A stretch of DNA of 64,000 nt from Chlorophyllum brunneum (GCA_963576785.1 OY756146.1:2170001-2234000), one strand, 5' to 3'; counted from the first letter of the stretch, positions 13,101-23,887 are shown. Notes: generated from the sequence alone by a model not told the origin. Numbers and translations: made by a program.

Positions 13101-15087
13101 AGTGTCTCTCTCAACTTCTTCTCTCGCTCGTTCTCGTTCCTATCTACACCAGCTTGAAGGAGCTGTTGATATACATTTTGTAGCTTCTCGTCGGCCTCTG
13201 CCTCAAGTTTCCTGGTCATGGGGAAGGTAAAAATCAGCCGGACGCAGATACGCCAGTGAGAGAAAAGCCTACGCGATCCTTGCACGTTCTGATTGTTGTT
13301 TATCCAGTTCTGACTTGGTCTGTGCCAACTCTCTCTGTTGGGATGACATTTTCTCTTCCAACTGTCCGGATCATTAGAAATATTTTGTGCATGGGGGATA
13401 ACACGACCTACCTCGGCCCTTTTCCCCGTCTGCGTAGTTAGATCATCACTCCTCGTCTTGGCTTTTTCCTCTAGACCTTGATGCCTCTCAGTCAGTTGTG
13501 TCAGGGCACGACTCGCTGTTTTCTCATCTCGGGTAAGTGTCTCGAGTTTCTGTCGTTCATCGACTGCGAGCACGCTCGCGCGTGCTTTACTACAACCCAA
13601 ACCCTTTCAGCATAACTCCAAACACGCGTATAACGAGCATACTCACAGTTGTCGGTATTCCTCTAAGCTCTCCTCGCTCAGAGCAACATTGTGCTGGGAC
13701 GCGCGACGCTGTTCCTCTACAAAACCGTAAAACATCAACAGAGCCACATCAAGGAACAGGGGGCACCTTGGGCATTATCAGCCGCCCGCTTTACGGAGAC
13801 GAGTTCCCTCTCATATCCCTCTACTTTCTGAGCCAAGGTCTGTTCCGTTTTGGTTGATTCATCCTTCGACTTGAGTGCGTTGTTGATTTTACGCGTGCCG
13901 TGGGTGATTTGGGCTTCAAGTGCCACAAGGTCGGGTTTCTGATACGCGGTTAGTGGATGGCTGAAAGCATGTAGTAAAAGGGGTTCACCTTGGCGTCGAG
14001 GGTTTTCTCGGCTTTCTTAATCGCCTTTTCTTTTTGCATCACCGCCCCCCTGGCTTTGGCTTGATCTGCGCGCTTTTCCTCAAGTGCCTTGTCATGTGAG
14101 CGTTGCTCGTCGCGAAAACCCTTTAGTCCTTTGTTTTTCTTGACAATAGACTCCGAGTTGCTCGTTATGGCTTCTTCGATGTGGAATAGTTTGAACAGTA
14201 TACGTTGTAGAATGAGGTGGTCCTTGAGATACTGTGAGACAACTTGGAAAGTGAGTCTTGAGCACGATAAACGTACCCGCTTCTCAACAAGAACTTCAAA
14301 TCTTTCCGCTTCTCCCTTTTGCTCCTTATACTGCTTGATCTCACCTGCGATACCTCGTCGCTTATTGAAGTTGAACGTCGCATTTTCTGTTGCTCTATCC
14401 TGCGCCTCTTTAGCCTTCTCGTATTCGCCCGTCAACTCGAGTGAACCACTGATTTGTTCAATGAGCCGAGAAAGCTCACGAGCGGACTGTGATGCGACAG
14501 CCTCGACATCGCCTTGGAACACGAGGAAGTTTTTAGCTTTCACAAGGATATTATGCGAGACGAGAGCAGAGTTGTATGCGGAATAGGTGACGACTTTGTC
14601 GTTGAGTTTATATTCCGAAGCACCAGTTGTTGAAATCCTAGATGAATGTCAATAGGTTGAACTCGGCAGATTGTGCCAGCAACGCACGTTCGCTGAAATT
14701 TCCACTCCTTCCCATCTGAATCCATAAACACGGCGAGTACCCACGCCTTCTTCGCCGTCCCGTCCCCGTCCTGTTCATCATCCTCCACTTCCTCATCCTG
14801 CGCCAACGATCCATCCTCATTAATCTTCGCAAGTCTCCGTCCGCGATACACGAGATCCTTGAGCTGAGAACTCCGTAGCTGTGCGCTCTTCACACCCAAG
14901 ACAAAGGAAATGGCGTCCATGAGATTAGATTTGCCAGCGCCATTGGGACCTATGACTGATGTAAAGTTCTTGAAGGGACCGATTGTCTGGTGTCCTCTGC
15001 AGCGCATTCAGTGATATGTTTTGTACATTTATCACATACTCGCCTGTAGGACTTGAAGTCGCATACTTCTATGCGTAGCAAAGGCAT
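10189..15087 (-). CDS. SMC1: Structural maintenance of chromosomes protein 1 (cohesin subunit)
   Basis: Core cohesin ATPase that pairs with SMC3 to hold sister chromatids together in the nucleus. I traced 22 exons (15087-15044, 14996-14688, 14637-14277, 14231-13989 and so on, down to 10612-10271 and 10209-10189), 1,250 residues, close to the usual family length. The N-terminal head has Walker [10 protein letters not shown] and the SMC1 signature [13 protein letters not shown]. Long coiled coils flank a hinge (about residues 500-700; VDLCKPT and [11 protein letters not shown]). The C-terminal head has LSGGEKT and Walker [12 protein letters not shown]. The last exon encodes only LTEYDD. Intron 1 has a GC donor (AG|GCGAGT), the only splice that restores the conserved SYRGHQ. 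An acidic insert ([12 protein letters not shown]) follows the first head strands. The gene is divergent from the MYND gene, separated by about 0.5 kb. Confidence 0.97.
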
Positions 15088-15608
15088 TGTTTCTGCGCAG
15101 CTCAAGGCGCGTCCACAATTCAACGCGACCACGCGAGTTGCTTAGTCAGCCGTCTATTCTTATCATACTTTGGAGCGGGTCTCCCGCTGCTGACGACGTC
15201 TCGGCGCGAAAAGCCGTGTTACGGAAACCCTTTGCAACATGCCAAAGGTCAAAAATCCGGGTCTTCGGACACAGTCCTGAACGGTTGTTGAACGACCATC
15301 CTCATAAAGCGGACTCTGTGAACAATTTATGGTTCTGAACCCTCCGAGCGCGATCATTTTTCGTTTGACCAACACAAAAATCGCGCTCCGGGGTAGACGG
15401 TTTCCTAAATCCGTTTGATTGCATAAATGTTGCACACCATATTCGGTCTTCGGTCTTCATGGAACAGAGCCCTGGAAACATCCAGGAAGCCACACAAATA
15501 CACACATCTTACATTTATCCCGAATGTCAGGGTAAGCTCCAAACCTCGCTTGGAGCTCACCTCCACCCTTCACCAAAAGCCACAAACTCTCAATCCGCTC
15601 GAACGAGA
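15088..15608. promoter_or_regulatory. Divergent promoter region between SMC1 and the MYND-finger gene
   Basis: Both genes start outward from this 521-bp region, or 371 bp if the MYND gene begins at its upstream ATG at 15459. No clear TATA box is visible on either strand. I infer a shared bidirectional promoter from the layout alone. Confidence 0.5.
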
Positions 15609-16593
15609 ATGTCTTCTGACTTGCAACATATAACCACCGACAAGGGGCAAAAATACCACTCAGCGTCAAAAGAAGACACAGCACAGGACGCTCCTCCGAG
15701 TGGCACGCAATCTACAGCTTTAGGACCTAGCAATGGGTCGGCGGGGGAAGGGGATGCTTTCCACGGAGCTCTGAAGACAAGTCATCAGTGCGAAAAATGC
15801 AACAAATCCTCAACTCAAACCAAGCTGCTCACCTGTGCCCGCTGTCAGACAGTCAAATATTGCGTATGTGTATTTCGACAATCATCCTGACCAAATGAGG
15901 ACTTACTTATCTCTTCGGGAAATTTTAGGGAAAAGAATGTCAAGTATCTGACTGGTCAGATCATAAATTCACCTGCAAGCGCATTGAAGCACATAAAGCC
16001 GCTCTAGCTATCGAGTTCCGAACAAACATTTTTGAACTGTTACACGAATGGGCAGAGGTACATATTAATTTCCCCCACTCCCTTATTCCCTCACTTTACA
16101 TCCTATCTAAAAATAGCCAACTTACCCCTGTTCGCAGGCATACAGGAACGTCCTCTTGATAAGCTTCATACACGCTCTCGCACTGCAAACATCGCCCGAC
16201 AGCTGTCTCGAATACCTCGTCTGTCTCCAACTCGCACCCAACAAATCCAATATCAGCCTTGACGGCACGTCCATCAACCTCCTTAAATCCTTCACCATCG
16301 ATGATATCTGGGTCAACACGATTAAAGAAACGCTCAAAACGATACCAAAGGAAGAGGCCGGATTTAGTACCATGATAGGAAAGATTCTTGTGGAATCTCA
16401 TGCGTTAAGGCAAGCGGAAGGTGCTGTGGGATATGTGATTGTTATGATTATGATTCATGAGTATGAGATTTCGAGATTGTTGCATTTTAGCTTGGCGAGG
16501 AGTTTTATAGGGGCGGGTATCCCTCACGAAACGAACTGGAAGAACTACTTGATAGAAAAGATTGAGTGTGGGAGTAATGAATTGGACGGTTGA
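15609..16593 (+). CDS. MYND-type zinc-finger protein
   Basis: Exons 15609-15863, 15929-16057 and 16138-16593 join in phase 0 across 65- and 80-nt introns, giving 279 residues. An in-frame ATG at 15459 would give 329 residues. The MYND finger is complete only after splicing: CEKC, then CARC, then YC joined to GKECQ, DWSDHKFTC. This is the C-x2-C / C-x2-C / C-x3-C / H-x3-C pattern of the family, which mediates protein-protein contacts rather than DNA binding. The C-terminal 190 residues are alpha-helical in character and have no recognised domain. There is no SET domain, so it is not a SMYD methyltransferase. Proteins of this size with one MYND finger are common and mostly uncharacterised in Agaricomycetes. 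It converges on the CsbD-like gene only 113 bp away. Confidence 0.85.
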
Positions 16594-16706
16594 TGGATCA
16601 TGTTCGTAAAATTATTCACGCACAAGTATGTCAAGGGTCCAAAATTCGTCGTAGAATAATACATCGTTAGAGCAGTCTATAATACAACAACAATTCAAAT
16701 TGACAG

Positions 16707-17844
16707 TCAATCATCCCTTCCAGCACTACGGTTGACATCTTGTTGAGTCTGGCCCTTATCCTGACGGAGGTTTCCTAAACCAGGCATAATTCAGAACCAA
16801 CGAGGGAAAAAAAAACGTCGTCGACAATTACCATAAGCCTGCTGCCGCTCATCACCAGTGACAGCACCAACAACAGAATCCTTTGTTCCGCCAGCTCGAT
16901 TTTGGGTACCCTCCGTATAGGCCCCGGGGCGAGCAGCCTCATATTCTGCATTACCCTGAGCACGTTCTTGTTGGCCCGGAGATTGGACATTCGTGGGGCC
17001 CGTCACATTCCCTCTCCCACCAACCCGATCTTGGGTACCATTTGCATAAGGCCCCGAGCGAGCAGCCTCATATTCTGCATTACCCTGAGCACGTTCTTGT
17101 TGACTCGAAGATTGAAGATTCGTGGGGTCTCTCACATTCCCCGTCCCACCAACCCGACCATGGGTACCCGTTCCATAGGTCCCGGAGCGAGCAGCCCCAT
17201 ATTCTGCATTACCCTGAGCACGTTCTTGTTGGCCCGGGGATTGGACATTCGTGGGGCCCGTCACATTCCCTCTCCCACCAACCCGATCTTGGGTACCATT
17301 TGCATAAGGTCCGGAGCGAGCAGCCTCATATTCTGCATTACCCTGAGCACGTTCTTGTTGACCCGAAGATTGAAGATTCGTGGGGCCCGTCACGTTCCCC
17401 GTCCCACCAACCCGACCATGGGTACCCGTTCCATAGGTCCCGGAGCGAGCAGCCCCATATTCTGCATTACCCTGAGCACGTTCTTGTTGGCCCGAGGATT
17501 GAAGATTCGTGGGCCCTCTCACATTCCCCGCCCCACCAACCCGACCATGGGTACCCGTTCCATAGGCCCCAGAGTGAGCAGCCTCATATTCGGCATTACC
17601 CTGAGCACGTTCTTGTTGACCCGAAGATTGGAGCTTCATGGAGCCCGTCACGCTTCCCAACTACGAAACACCATAAACATTGAATTTTACTGTCAGAAAA
17701 CAAGTGCATACTCCTTCCTTGAGACCGCCTTTGGTAGTGTGCCATTGGCCAGTAAGTTTACTGATGAGTAACGGAGCGATACTGTCAGTGTTATGATAAG
17801 AAAGCGAAAGAAACAATGACTACAAACCTAGGATCGCTGGACAT
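16707..17844 (-). CDS. CsbD-like stress protein (Hmp1-type) with six-fold internal repeat
   Basis: Four exons, 17844-17828, 17760-17712, 17660-16832 and 16774-16707, give 320 residues. The N-terminus (MSSDPSKLTGQWHTTKGG) and C-terminus (VGAVTGDERQQ, then NLRQDKGQTQQ) match what I recall of fungal CsbD-domain proteins annotated 'mismatched base pair and cruciform DNA recognition protein', which are normally about 90-110 residues. Here exon 3 carries the central unit of 43 residues (LQSSGQQERAQGNAEYEAARS, abbreviated) six times in a row. Each unit keeps QxSGQQERAQGNAEY, AARSG and a GTxxRVGG end. The protein is highly hydrophilic and probably disordered, like other CsbD/hydrophilin proteins induced by stress. 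Two of the introns are short and the first exon codes only five residues plus two bases. The role is inferred from family resemblance only. Confidence 0.85.
16880..17650 (-). repeat. Six tandem 129-bp coding repeats in the CsbD-like gene
   Basis: The same landmark (CACGTTCTTGTTG on the plus strand) recurs at 16961, 17090, 17219, 17348, 17477 and 17606, exactly 129 bp apart each time. The unit equals 43 codons, so copy-number change preserves the reading frame. Units 1/3 and 2/4 (counted from the left) are more alike than neighbours, suggesting at least one two-unit duplication. Confidence 0.95.
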
Positions 17845-17938
17845 GGTGATTATCGAGATTGGATAATAAGAGATTTGCAATATAAAAGTGTGTTAAACGT
17901 TAAAAATGTCAATGATGTTGGATGAATAGAGGTCCTGG

Positions 17939-17946
17939 TTTATATA
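17939..17946 (-). promoter_or_regulatory. TATA box of the CsbD-like gene
   Basis: TATATAAA on the minus strand, 95 bp upstream of the ATG at 17844, a good distance for a TATA-driven, inducible promoter with a short 5' UTR. Confidence 0.5.
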
Positions 17947-18339
17947 CCTGGATCGTAGTTGCTTAACTTAGCGTTGCGAAGGAGTTGGAGTAAGCCAGGA
18001 GTGTATGAACGCATTGTAGACTCCCAGTACGTCATGCCATATTGTTACTCTTGATACACCTCGTTACTCCCCGAGTCAGTGCCGCAATTATAATTGTAGC
18101 ACAGGGTTTTAGAAGCCAGGCACAACTCGAAGTCCATGTCATAGTTGGGGTGTGTTGAAAACGTTACCTCACCAAATTGTCATTTGGTTATATTTGCCCC
18201 ACTGTCTGAGCAGGCACTCCAATCGATTCTTGACGAAACTCGGCATCACGTTGGAAACCAATCGAACAAGTGTGCGTGTACGAAAGCCTTTCTTTGGGCC
18301 TCCCGAATGGAGAACCAGCAAGCACTATTTATGGAGTTC

Positions 18340-18909
18340 AGCCGAGCCAAGGCATCCAAATTCCTTGCCAGGCCGAGTGATCCGTTGTAGTGGGTCCGCT
18401 ACTCCGATTCCCGTCTCGAAAACGTAGGTCGGGGATGGTTCATGCACATGTGAATGCCCACTTTAACCACATTCCATATCCTGATTACAGTCTCTGCGTT
18501 ATGACTCATCCTTCGATTTCAATGCCCTGTTCTACCCAACGAAATCCAGTAACGATACCCTAAGCGCCTCAAGGGCCGTGTGAAAGAGGTCTGAATTGGT
18601 TGTGCGCTGGCCACGAGCGCTGAGCCTCAGATCGCCACGACTAATCTCTGAAAGTCACCCAGTGGTTGACCGTGGAAAGGATCTAGTCGCTGATCGTGTG
18701 TCTTCGGTTATATAACCACTCACTCGTCCAATCCTACCCAACTGTACGTCGGATCTTTGGCTGATCCGGGATTGATTAGAAAGTACTGAAGCCTAGTCTT
18801 GCATCCCAAACGCATATACTTGTGCATACCCAGTCAACCGCGTACTCTCCAAGGAACAAGCACCTGAATCTTCCTCAGCTCAAACAGTAAATACTCTTCT
18901 CCTTCAGGA
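18340..18909 (+). repeat. Upstream segment duplicated with the G-domain genes, copy 1
   Basis: About 570 bp that aligns with 22,105-22,662. Shared landmarks include AAGCCGAGTGATCCGTTGTA-like and CCTACCCAACTGTA blocks and the sequence just before the ATG. It marks the left end of the first promoter-A-B duplication unit. Confidence 0.75.
18706..18717 (+). promoter_or_regulatory. TATA-containing palindrome upstream of gene A1
   Basis: GGTTATATAACC lies about 190 bp before the A1 ATG. In the duplicated upstream segment of gene A3 the corresponding sequence reads GGTCATCTCAGCC, so the TATA is not conserved between the copies. Confidence 0.35.
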
Positions 18910-20024
18910 ATGGGTCAGACTTTCAGCAGCCGGTTTCCCCTACTCTGGGATACCAGTTTGTGGCTGAAATACTACACCACGTACAGGGGAAACGCCCGGA
19001 CTGGTATTGTAATCGCGTACGTTGTGATCGTTGAGCAATATAGCAAGAATCTAACGGCGTCCAGCGTTATCGGGCGTACGGGATCTGGCATAAGCAAAGT
19101 GAGTTCATGCTTCCTTCAAGTGAAATTGAGCAACACGAACCTGGTTCCAGTTCATTCAAGATGCGGGAGTACCTGATGCCGCTGTTTCACCTGAGGGCAG
19201 GCTTGACGATAAACCATATACAACATCAATCCAGGACTTAGGCGTTACTATCCACGGAGTCGACTTCGCAGACTTCCCACTAATATTCATTGATACCCCT
19301 GGATACGATTATACGAACCACAACAACGAACACACTAGTCTTCAGAAACTACTATCATGGCTTCGAACGTTGTGCGTCCGGCTCAGCTTTCGACCCTCCC
19401 CGACAGTCTAACTCGAGCCACAGTAGGCCTCATACCAAGCTTGATGGGCTCATTTTCATGCATAATATTGATACCAATGAAATGCAGTACCGGTCAAAGT
19501 TTTTACCGGACCTGGAAGTACTAGAAGAGTTGTGTGGCAGGAACTGGTCGAGCAAGGTTGTATTCGTGAGTTCGCATTGGAGTTATCTTGGTGAAGATCA
19601 GGTGGAATGGAAAAAGGGACACATCGAGGAGTATTGGTCGTGGATGAGGACCAAAGGATCAAGGATGGCGGAATACGGTGTCCCGCCTCGCAAGGGTGCC
19701 TGGGACATCGTGGGACCACTAATAGAATCTGCTCAAAGACGGCGGGAGAGAAAATTGAAGAAGGGGCTTTCAGAATTCGAGATGAACGGGTTTATAAGTA
19801 AAGCTACGTCTTCACGCACTACCGATTTCGTGGAAAGAAAGGTGGCCCTTATGCTAGCGATGGCTTCGAGGCTTGGGCAGGAGGGTTTTATGATGACAGA
19901 TGCAGAAAAGGACCAGTATGCGGGTTTGAATGCGGAGGCGCGGTCCCTTTGGAGAGAGTTTGAAAAAGCGGATGTCGTGGAGCTGAAACGATGGCTGGGC
20001 TCCAGTAGCAAGGGCAGAAAGTAA
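18910..20024 (+). CDS. G-domain-like P-loop protein without the P-loop lysine (array copy A1)
   Basis: Exons 18910-19016, 19065-19098, 19151-19371 and 19424-20024 give 320 residues in unbroken frame. The fold resembles the AIG1/septin-like single-G-domain proteins expanded in Agaricomycetes. G1 is GRTGSGIS where GxxGxGK[ST] is expected, so the phosphate-binding lysine is replaced by Ile. G3 is intact (FIDTPGY). The G4-like position is VVFVSSHW, with no [NT]KxD. A helical, charged C-terminal half follows (LDGLIFMHNIDTNE through LKRWLGSS). The N-terminus MGQTFS fits the N-myristoylation consensus (Gly2, Ser6). This suggests a membrane-tethered protein with weak or no nucleotide hydrolysis; both points are inference. 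First gene of a five-member tandem array. Confidence 0.75.
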
Positions 20025-20059
20025 GAGTGCTAGTTTTCTCTCCGTTTAACCTCGTCTAA

Positions 20060-21163
20060 TGGAGCAGCCTATATCCCTTATCCTGGGATACCAGTTTACG
20101 GTTAAAAGACTATGCTACGTATAGACAGAAAGGTCGTAACGGAATCGTAATCGCGTACGCTACTTAATATCCCTACGCAACGCAGCAGGGATCTAATTGC
20201 TTTTAGGCTTGTTGGGCGCACAGGGTCCGGGATGAGCCAGGTAAGCTACATCGTATCTCCTTTTGGGTAAAACTAAGATGAGGATGTTTTCAGCTGATTC
20301 ACGATGTGACGGGATCCCACGGCCCCGCTGTTTCACCTGAAAGCTGGCTGGACGGTGAACCATATACAGTCTCGATCCAGGATTTCGGGTTCACCATTCC
20401 CGGAATCAACTTCGCAGACTTCCCGTTAATATTCATTGATACCCCTGGATATGCATACACCAAGGACGATGACGAAAACGCCAGTATTCAGAAGCTACTG
20501 TCATGGCTTCGAACGTTGTGCGTCCGGCTCAGCTCTTGACCTCCCCGACAGTCTGACTCGAGTCACAGCAAGCCCCATATCAGGCTTGATGGGCTCATTT
20601 TCATGCATAACATTGATACCAACGGAATACGGAACCGGTCGAAGTTTTTACCGGACATGACAGTACTAGAAGAGTTGTGTGGCAAGGACTGGTCGAGCAA
20701 GGTTGTGTTCGTGAGCTCGCATTGGAGGCAGGTCGACGATGGCGAAGTGGAGTCGAAAAAGGGACACATCGAGGAGTATTGGTCGTGGATGAGGAGCAAA
20801 GGATCAAGGACGGTGGAATACGATGTCCCCTCTCGCAAGGGTGCGTGGGACATCGTGGGACCACTAGTAGAATCTGCGCAAAGACGGCGGGAGAGAAGAT
20901 TGAAGGATGAACTCGAAAAGCTCGAGATAAACGAGTTTATAAGTGAAGCTACGTTCTTACACACTACTGATTTCCTGCGAAGACAGGTGGCCTTTATGCT
21001 GGAGATAACTTCGAGGCTTGGGCAGGAGGACTTTATGATGACAGACGCAGAAAAGGATCAGTATGCGGATTTCAATGCGGAGGCGCAGTCCCTTTGGAGA
21101 GAGTTCGAAAAGGAGGAGGGTGTGGCGGAACTGGAGCGATGGTTGGGCTCCAACGGGAGGTAA
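20060..21163 (+). pseudogene. G-domain-like copy A2, intact frame but no start codon
   Basis: The exons corresponding to A1 (20063-20154, 20207-20240, 20294-20517, 20569-21163) all splice in frame, and the protein is close to A1 and A3 (GRTGSGMS, FIDTPGY, LDGLIFMHNIDTNG). The 5' end is missing. The sequence switches from the typical 3' flank of an A gene (CTCGTCTAATGG) straight into the codons for SS that follow MGQTF in A1, with a TAA in frame just before. The nearby ATG is in a different frame and stops after 19 codons. No promoter segment precedes it. I read it as a copy that recombined into A1's 3' flank. It could still be expressed by read-through or from an unrecognised upstream exon. 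Confidence 0.6.
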
Positions 21164-21277
21164 GGATGCTAATTTTCTCTCCGTTTGGCCCCATCCAACG
21201 GGTTACCCTCTAGTGAAACGATGATTGCGTAGGTCTCTCTTTTGCTCCTTCAGTCCCCGCCGAGGACGTTTTGGCTG

Positions 21278-21999
21278 ATAGTACTACTTAGGGTTGTGGG
21301 ATCCATAGGTTCAGGCGTCGCTCAGGTCTGGTTTCTCTTCCTTACCAGTCATTCTGAATCTCTGAACTTGTAATATAGTTCATTCACGGTGTGACGGGCA
21401 GCTATGCAGATCGCATCGCACCTCAGACAACACACCATCCAATCACAAAAGAAATCGAAATGGTTGAATACCTACTCCCACAGAATCATCTGATCGTTCA
21501 CCTTGTTACTCCGGGATTTGATTACTTGCATGACCGAAGTAGCGAATATGTCAAACTGGGTGACTTACTGAGTTGGATGACGGCAAGGTGCGTGGCAAGT
21601 GTATCAACCGAACCATAAACCGCTCAATCCGTCGCTGGTGGATTACACAGGTATGGGTCGAGAGCCAAGCTCAGTGGCGTAGTCTATATGCATGATGTGG
21701 GAAACACCGAGGTCAAGAACCAACCTCCGTTCGATGCCTGCGAGGCTCTGGAAAGGCTCTGTGGACCCCAGTGGTCGGAAAAGATTGTTTTTGTGAGTTC
21801 GTGCTGGAGTGGGAGTCAGGCTGACGAACACTGGGAAGACGATGTCAGGAAGAACTATTGGAGGATCATGCTTACGAGGGGCTCACGCATGGTTCGGTAC
21901 AGCTCACAACCGGGCCCCGAACCAGCAGTAGAGATTTTACACTTGCTTACAGAGCCCCACCGGGATACTCGGGACGGCCTCAGTCCATTGCCTTCCTAA
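21278..21999 (+). pseudogene. G-domain-like copy B1, degenerate
   Basis: B-type relative of the A genes. Exon-like blocks 21278-21325, 21379-21587 and 21651-21999 join in frame. G1 is GSIGSGVA (no lysine) and G3 is VTPG, having lost the Asp that B2 keeps (LLDTPGF). At the position where B2 starts with ATG, B1 has ATA, and the frame upstream reaches a stop without any ATG. The C-terminal domain (MHDVGNTEVKNQ, CEALERLCGP, VVFVSS-like KIVFVSSCW) is intact. The missing start, lost Asp and shortened N-terminus together suggest a non-functional copy, although the frame itself carries no stop. Confidence 0.5.
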
Positions 22000-22104
22000 G
22001 TTTTACCGAACGCGGAGTTAGACCGACAGGAATAGAGTCCCTGTCTAGCGTAGACCTCAGACTATGAATACGGCTCACCTCAGTCACTCGATAACGTCGC
22101 AAGT

Positions 22105-22662
22105 ACTGAGTTCGGCCGAGTTATGGCATCCGCCAAGCCGAGTGATCCGTTGTATTGGGTCCACTACTCCGATTCCCGTCTCAACAAACGTTTTGTGTAC
22201 GTCGGGGAAGTTTCATGAAGCATGTGAAGGCCCACTTTAACCACACCCCGCACCCTAATTACGGTCCCTGCTTTATGGCTCGTCAACGCCCCGTTCTACT
22301 CAACGAAATCCAATAACGGGGTTCGAAGCGCTCAAGGGCCGTGTGAAAGAGGTCTAAATTGATTGTGTACAGGCCATGAGCACTGCACCTCAGACCGCCA
22401 CAACTGATCTTGGAAAGTCTTGACTCTGGATAGGGACTCGTCTCTCCTTGTGTGTCTTCGGTCATCTCAGCCACTCCATTGTGCAATCCTACCCAACTGT
22501 AGGTCAGATTTTTGGCTGATCCGAGATCGATTAGAAAGTACTGAAGCCTAGTCTTGCACCCAAACACATATACTTTGCACGTCCGTGAACCGTGGCAGTC
22601 CCCAATAACAAGTACCTGAATTATCCTTCTGATAAAACAGCAAACACTTGTCGCCTTTAGAA
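22105..22662 (+). repeat. Upstream segment duplicated with the G-domain genes, copy 2
   Basis: Second copy of the segment at 18,340-18,909. It begins just after B1 and ends at the A3 ATG, so A3 has its own promoter copy. The array can therefore be read as two units of promoter-A-B, with an extra A copy (A2) inserted in the first. Confidence 0.75.
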
Positions 22663-23794
22663 ATGGGACAGACTTTCAGCATCCGGTTTCCGGTGCTCTG
22701 GGACACCAGTTCGCGATTGAAAGACTACACCACGTACAGGCAGAAAGCCCGTACTGGGATTGTAATCGCGTACGTTGTCATCTTAGGGCAATAGAGCAAA
22801 GATTTGATGGCATTCAGCGTTATCGGGCGTACGGGATCTGGTATAAGTCAAGTGAGTTTGTGCTTCCTTTGAGTGAAGTGAAATTGAACAAGAACCTGGT
22901 TTCAGTTAATTCAAGATGCGACAGGATCACATAATACCGCTGTCTCACCTGAAACCAGGCTCGACGACGAACCGTATACAATTTCGATCCAGGACTTCGG
23001 ATTTACTATTCCTGGAATCAGTTTCGCGGACTTCCCGTTAATATTCATTGATACCCCTGGATATGCATACACCAAGGATGATGACGAACACACTAGTCTT
23101 CAGAAACTATTATCATGGCTTCGAACGTTGTGCGTCCGGCTCAGCTCACAACCCTCCCCAACAGACTAACTCGAGTCACAGCAAGCAGCATACCGAGCTT
23201 GATGGGCTCATTTTCATGCATAATATCGATACCAACGAAATACAATACCGCTCGAAGTTCTTACCGGACATGACGGTACTAGAAGAGTTGTGTGGCAAGG
23301 ACTGGTCTAGCAAGGTTGTGTTCGTGAGCTCGCATTGGCGGCAGGTTGACGAGGACAAAGTGAAATTGAAAAGGGGACACATCAGGGAGTACTGGTCGTG
23401 GATGAAGGACGGGGATTCAAGGATGGCGGAATACGATGTCCCGTCTCGCAAGGTTTCGTGGGACGTCGTGGGACCACTGGTAGAATCTGCTCAAAGACGG
23501 CGGGAGAACAGACTGGAGAAGGAACTCGGGGAACTAAAGCTGAATGGGTTAATAGGTGAAGACACATTCTCGCGCACAGCTGATTTCGTGCAAAGAAAGA
23601 TGGAGTTTATGCTAGAGATGACTTCGAAACTTGGGCAGGAGGATTTTGCGATGACGGATGCGGAAAAGAAGCGGTACGCTGATTTGAATCTAGAGGCGCG
23701 ATCGCTTTGGAGAGCTCTCGAGAAAGAGGTGGATGTGATGGAACTGGAACAATGGTTGATCTCCAGTGATAAGTGGGGAAAGTACGAATGCTAA
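22663..23794 (+). CDS. G-domain-like P-loop protein without the P-loop lysine (array copy A3)
   Basis: Exons 22663-22769, 22818-22851, 22906-23129 and 23182-23794 give 325 residues. The exon lengths 107, 34 and 224 equal those of the sister genes (221 in A1). It starts MGQTFSIRF, again a myristoylation-type N-terminus. G1 is GRTGSGIS and G3 is FIDTPGY. The C-terminal helices are conserved with A1 (VLEELCGKDWSSKVVF, RRREN, LGQEDFAMTDAEK). All splice sites are canonical and there is no frame damage, so A3 and A1 are the best candidates for functional members. Like A1 it lacks the Walker A lysine and a G4 [NT]KxD. Confidence 0.75.
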
Positions 23795-23887
23795 CTTCTC
23801 TCCATTTCGCCTCGTCTAATGGACATCCCCCAGTAAAATGATGATTGCGTAGGCCTCTTTTTCAGTTCCCACTGAGGATTTTGGCTG

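Larger units (their letters stand above)
17845..18909. other. Spacer between the CsbD-like gene and the G-domain array
   Basis: The left part is the CsbD promoter. From about 18,340 onward the DNA is a promoter-containing segment found again at about 22,105-22,660. No coding exon was found; the open frames at 18,145-18,427 show no motif. Confidence 0.5.

Noticed and set aside
13400..13720. Apparent frameshift in SMC1 between the NVAL and SEESLEEY segments
   Set aside because: It came from a miscount of bases; on rechecking the sequence reads GCTCTGAGC and the frame is continuous.
16880..17650. Regularly spaced repeats as a CRISPR array
   Set aside because: The repeats are contiguous coding units without spacers, in a eukaryotic genome.
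16791..17771. Plus-strand open frames of 260-290 codons opposite the CsbD-like gene
   Set aside because: Antisense shadows of the 129-bp repeat; they repeat with the same period but lack splice context and family resemblance.
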